Positions 22,561 to 24,987 of a DNA stretch of 24,987 nucleotides are shown piece by piece. Both the position numbers and the translations under genes were made by a program. Origin of the DNA: an uncultured Clostridia bacterium (lineage in GTDB: Bacteria > Bacillota > Clostridia > Christensenellales > UBA1242). Below the pieces are notes generated by a model. It made no database searches, had not been told where the DNA came from, and worked only from the letters and a program-made list of their open reading frames with translations. Position 1 is the first letter of the stretch, and every line of letters starts with the position of its first letter. The stretch covers positions 1 to 24,987 of the forward strand of contig CAKVGH010000011.1 of NCBI GenBank assembly GCA_934747255.1. The letters run 5' to 3'.

Positions 22561-24675
22561 ATGGATAAACCAACAAAAAATGTGTTTTTAAGCAATGTCG
22601 CTCCAAAAAAAGTTGAGCCACAAAAAATAGAAACACAACAAAATACAGCAAAAGATGTTATCGCAAAACGCCCATTAAAAAGACACTCCAATCCTTATAA
22701 AAAAATTAAAAATACAGATGGATTAAAAAATGTAGAAATAAATGGTGTCGATTTGTCGGGTAATGTTTCAACCGAAAGAGCAAAGGCTCTTGCAAATCAA
22801 AAGTCAGCGGAAGATAAAACCACTTCACAAAGAATGACAACATATTCAACTGAAAACTTTATAAAGCCAAAACAAAAACAACAACCAAAAACACAAAAAA
22901 AGTTGAATTTGTTTGAGAAAATTGATAGAGAAAACGAAAAAAATCAAGTAAAGCAAGAAAATATCATTACTTTTCAATCAGTAGAAAAGCCAACATTCAA
23001 AAACAAAACAAAAAATTCACTAAAAGTTATGTTTTTGGGTGGCGTGTGCGAAATTGGTAAAAATATGATGGCACTTGAATACGGCAGAGATATAATCATC
23101 GTTGACTGCGGTTCAACTTTCCCATATAGCGATATGATGCCAGGTATTGATTTAGTAGTGCCAGAAATCTCATATCTAGTTCAAAACAAAGAAAGAATTA
23201 GGGGTATCGTTGTAACTCACGGTCACGAAGACCATATTGGCGCTATGCCTTATGTTCTAAACGACATTGAAGTTCCAGTTTATGGTAGCAAATTAACAAT
23301 TGCTTTAATTCAAAACAAGTTGAGAGAATTTCCAAAAATCAAGGCAAAATTAAACTGCATTAAGGCAGGCGATGTTGTAAAACTAGGTTGTTTTAGTGTT
23401 GAATTTATCAAGGTTAATCACTCAATCGCAGGCTCAATGGCAATGGCTATTACAACTCCAGCAGGCGTAATGGTTCATACTGGTGACTTTAAGATTGATT
23501 TTAACAGTATAGATAAGGAAACAACCGACCTTGCTCGTTTTGCCGAACTTGGCAAGCAAGGTGTAATGCTACTTACTTGCGAAAGTACCAACATTGAACG
23601 AGAAGGCTATTCTATGAGTGAAAGTCAAGTAGGCAAAAAACTTGATGAACTCTTTGAAAGATTTGCAGACGAGAGAATTTTTGTTGCAACTTTTGCAAGC
23701 AATGTGCATAGACTTCAACAACTACTTTCTCTTGCCGAAAAATATAAGAGAAAAGTCACATTTACAGGCAGAAGTATGCAAAATGTAACCGAAACCGCTT
23801 ACAAAATTGGCGAGTTAAAATTCGACCCAAAAATCTTTATTGACCTTGATGATATTGGCAAGTATCAAGATAAGGAATTACTTATCATCACAACAGGTAG
23901 TCAAGGCGAGCCAATGAGTGCTTTAACTCGTATGGCAAGTGGCGAATTTCCAAAGGTTAAATTGGACGAACACGATGCGGTAATTATCAGTGCATCACCA
24001 ATTCCTGGTAACGAAAAAGCGGTTAATAATGTTATTAACGCACTTTATAAACTCGGTTGCCAAGTAATATATAACTCACTTGAAGCCGTGCACGCATCAG
24101 GTCACGCACATCAAGAAGAAATCAAACTTATTCACTCTCTTGTTAGACCAAAATACTTTATTCCAGTTCACGGCGAATTTAGACACCTAAAACTCCATAA
24201 AGATTTGGCAATAAAAATGGGTACAGAAGCACGAAATATCATCTTGCCAGAAGTTGGCAATGTTATTGAAGTAAACTCTCGTTCCATCAAAGTTGTAGGC
24301 AATATTCCAGCCGGCGAAAGATTGGTTGACGGATTGGGATTGGGCGAAAGCGATAGCAATGTTTTGAGAGATAGAAAACAAATGGCAGAAGATGGCTGTG
24401 CAGTTGCTTATGTTGGAATTAACGGCAAGGCAAGAGAAATTACATTTGGGCCAGAAATTATCACTCGTGGACTAATTTATTCTAACGAAATTGAAAGTTT
24501 GATGAAGGAAGCAAAACAACTCATTAAAGACACAGTCGAAAACTTGATTGGTGAAGAAACTGATTACAATGTAATCAAAACTGCTATCAAAAAAGCGATG
24601 TCTAACTTCTTCTTCAAAAAGACAAAGCGTAGACCAATGACCCTTGCAATTATTATTGATAACAACCAAATTTAG
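22561..24675 (+). CDS. rnj: Ribonuclease J with long disordered N-terminal extension
   Basis: RNase J is a metallo-beta-lactamase/beta-CASP enzyme with 5'-3' exonuclease and endonuclease activity in Gram-positive mRNA decay and rRNA maturation. After ~153 residues of Lys/Gln/Thr-rich low complexity, the core starts KVMFLGGVCEIGKNMMALEY. The zinc motif THGHEDHIGA is at 219-228 (His220, His222, Asp224, His225). Further metal ligands lie in VHTGDFKID, the beta-CASP domain follows, then SGHAHQEEI and PKYFIPVHGEFRHL. The C-terminal domain is complete (ending KKTKRRPMTLAIIIDNNQI). At 704 residues it exceeds the usual ~555 by the extension. AAGGAG precedes the ATG. A weak promoter-like TTGCTT-N18-TATAAG lies at 22504-22533. 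Confidence 0.94.
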   Translation: MDKPTKNVFLSNVAPKKVEPQKIETQQNTAKDVIAKRPLKRHSNPYKKIKNTDGLKNVEINGVDLSGNVSTERAKALANQKSAEDKTTSQRMTTYSTENFIKPKQKQQPKTQKKLNLFEKIDRENEKNQVKQENIITFQSVEKPTFKNKTKNSLKVMFLGGVCEIGKNMMALEYGRDIIIVDCGSTFPYSDMMPGIDLVVPEISYLVQNKERIRGIVVTHGHEDHIGAMPYVLNDIEVPVYGSKLTIALIQNKLREFPKIKAKLNCIKAGDVVKLGCFSVEFIKVNHSIAGSMAMAITTPAGVMVHTGDFKIDFNSIDKETTDLARFAELGKQGVMLLTCESTNIEREGYSMSESQVGKKLDELFERFADERIFVATFASNVHRLQQLLSLAEKYKRKVTFTGRSMQNVTETAYKIGELKFDPKIFIDLDDIGKYQDKELLIITTGSQGEPMSALTRMASGEFPKVKLDEHDAVIISASPIPGNEKAVNNVINALYKLGCQVIYNSLEAVHASGHAHQEEIKLIHSLVRPKYFIPVHGEFRHLKLHKDLAIKMGTEARNIILPEVGNVIEVNSRSIKVVGNIPAGERLVDGLGLGESDSNVLRDRKQMAEDGCAVAYVGINGKAREITFGPEIITRGLIYSNEIESLMKEAKQLIKDTVENLIGEETDYNVIKTAIKKAMSNFFFKKTKRRPMTLAIIIDNNQI

Positions 24676-24752
24676 TGACAAAAACATAGTGTTAAAAATC
24701 ACTAAAAAATTACGCAAAATAACATCTAAAATTGTGTATTAAATTTATATCT

Positions 24753-24783
24753 AAAAAGTTTGATGTCTAGTCAAACTTTTTTT
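24753..24783 (+). terminator. Strong rho-independent terminator after ribonuclease J
   Basis: AAAAAGTTTGA at 24753-24763 pairs perfectly with TCAAACTTTTT at 24771-24781 around TGTCTAG, with T to 24783. The A-run before the stem also makes it usable from the other strand. Confidence 0.88.
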
Positions 24784-24987
24784 GTGCTAAAACAACTATT
24801 TTTTTATTGTATATTTTAGAATAGAAAATAAAATTTTATTTAATATAAGAACATAAGTAAAAATAAAAATTTTTATAAAAATATCAAAAAAATTATTAAA
24901 AAATCATAATTTTAATTAAAAAAATGATAAAAATTAAAAAAATTTTGCAAAAAGTAGGTAAAAAGCGTACTCGTTAAACTATATTTT
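24784..24987. other. Empty very AT-rich tail to window end
   Basis: Together with 24676-24783 this makes a gene-free stretch of about 310 bases. After the terminator there is only A/T-rich sequence with no coding frame, RNA or clear promoter. AGTAGGTAAAA at 24952-24962 resembles the 11-base repeat flanking the phage-derived block (one mismatch). GCGTACTCG near 24965-24973 is a lone GC-richer patch that may belong to the next locus. Confidence 0.5.

Overview
This is an AT-rich window with Bacillota-type features: AAGGAG ribosome sites, TTGACA/TATAAT promoters, RNase J, a PdaB-like deacetylase, a dnaG-rpoD-trmK-zinc-ribbon gene order and a Gram-positive-type LexA box. An uncultured Clostridia-like lineage is my inference; no rRNA or tRNA gene is present to fix it.

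Layout. (1) Positions 1-9301 are host housekeeping genes: the stub of a UvrD/PcrA-like helicase, a type IIA topoisomerase A subunit (ParC-like), primase dnaG, principal sigma factor rpoD, tRNA methyltransferase trmK, a coiled-coil zinc-ribbon protein, a PdaB-like polysaccharide deacetylase and a double-OB single-stranded DNA-binding protein. (2) Positions 9302-9805 are a long intergenic region. It holds a terminator and then a dense control region: promoter P1, a LexA box, an array of TTTGTAA motifs phased at 10 bp, and a perfect consensus promoter P2. (3) Positions 9806-20493 are a compact phage-derived block: a sigma-region-4/ArpU-like regulator, a reverse-strand membrane-anchored SH3 protein, large terminase, two small proteins, portal, scaffold-like protein, major capsid protein, a small protein behind a leader ORF and hairpin, a head-tail adaptor-like protein, a short-tail nozzle-like protein, a 55-residue protein and two holin-like proteins, closed by a strong terminator. 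(4) Positions 20655-24675 return to host genes: two multi-pass membrane proteins and ribonuclease J, then a strong terminator and an empty AT-rich tail.

How it may work. The block could package DNA into a short-tailed phage-like head. It has no integrase, repressor, replication gene, recognisable endolysin, tail spike or tape measure. Its genes are intact, and its regulator sits under an apparent DNA-damage operator. It is flanked by an 11-bp direct repeat. It could be a decayed podovirus-type prophage, or a domesticated, SOS-inducible particle or gene-transfer-agent-like system; sequence alone does not decide. This is the most interesting part of the window.
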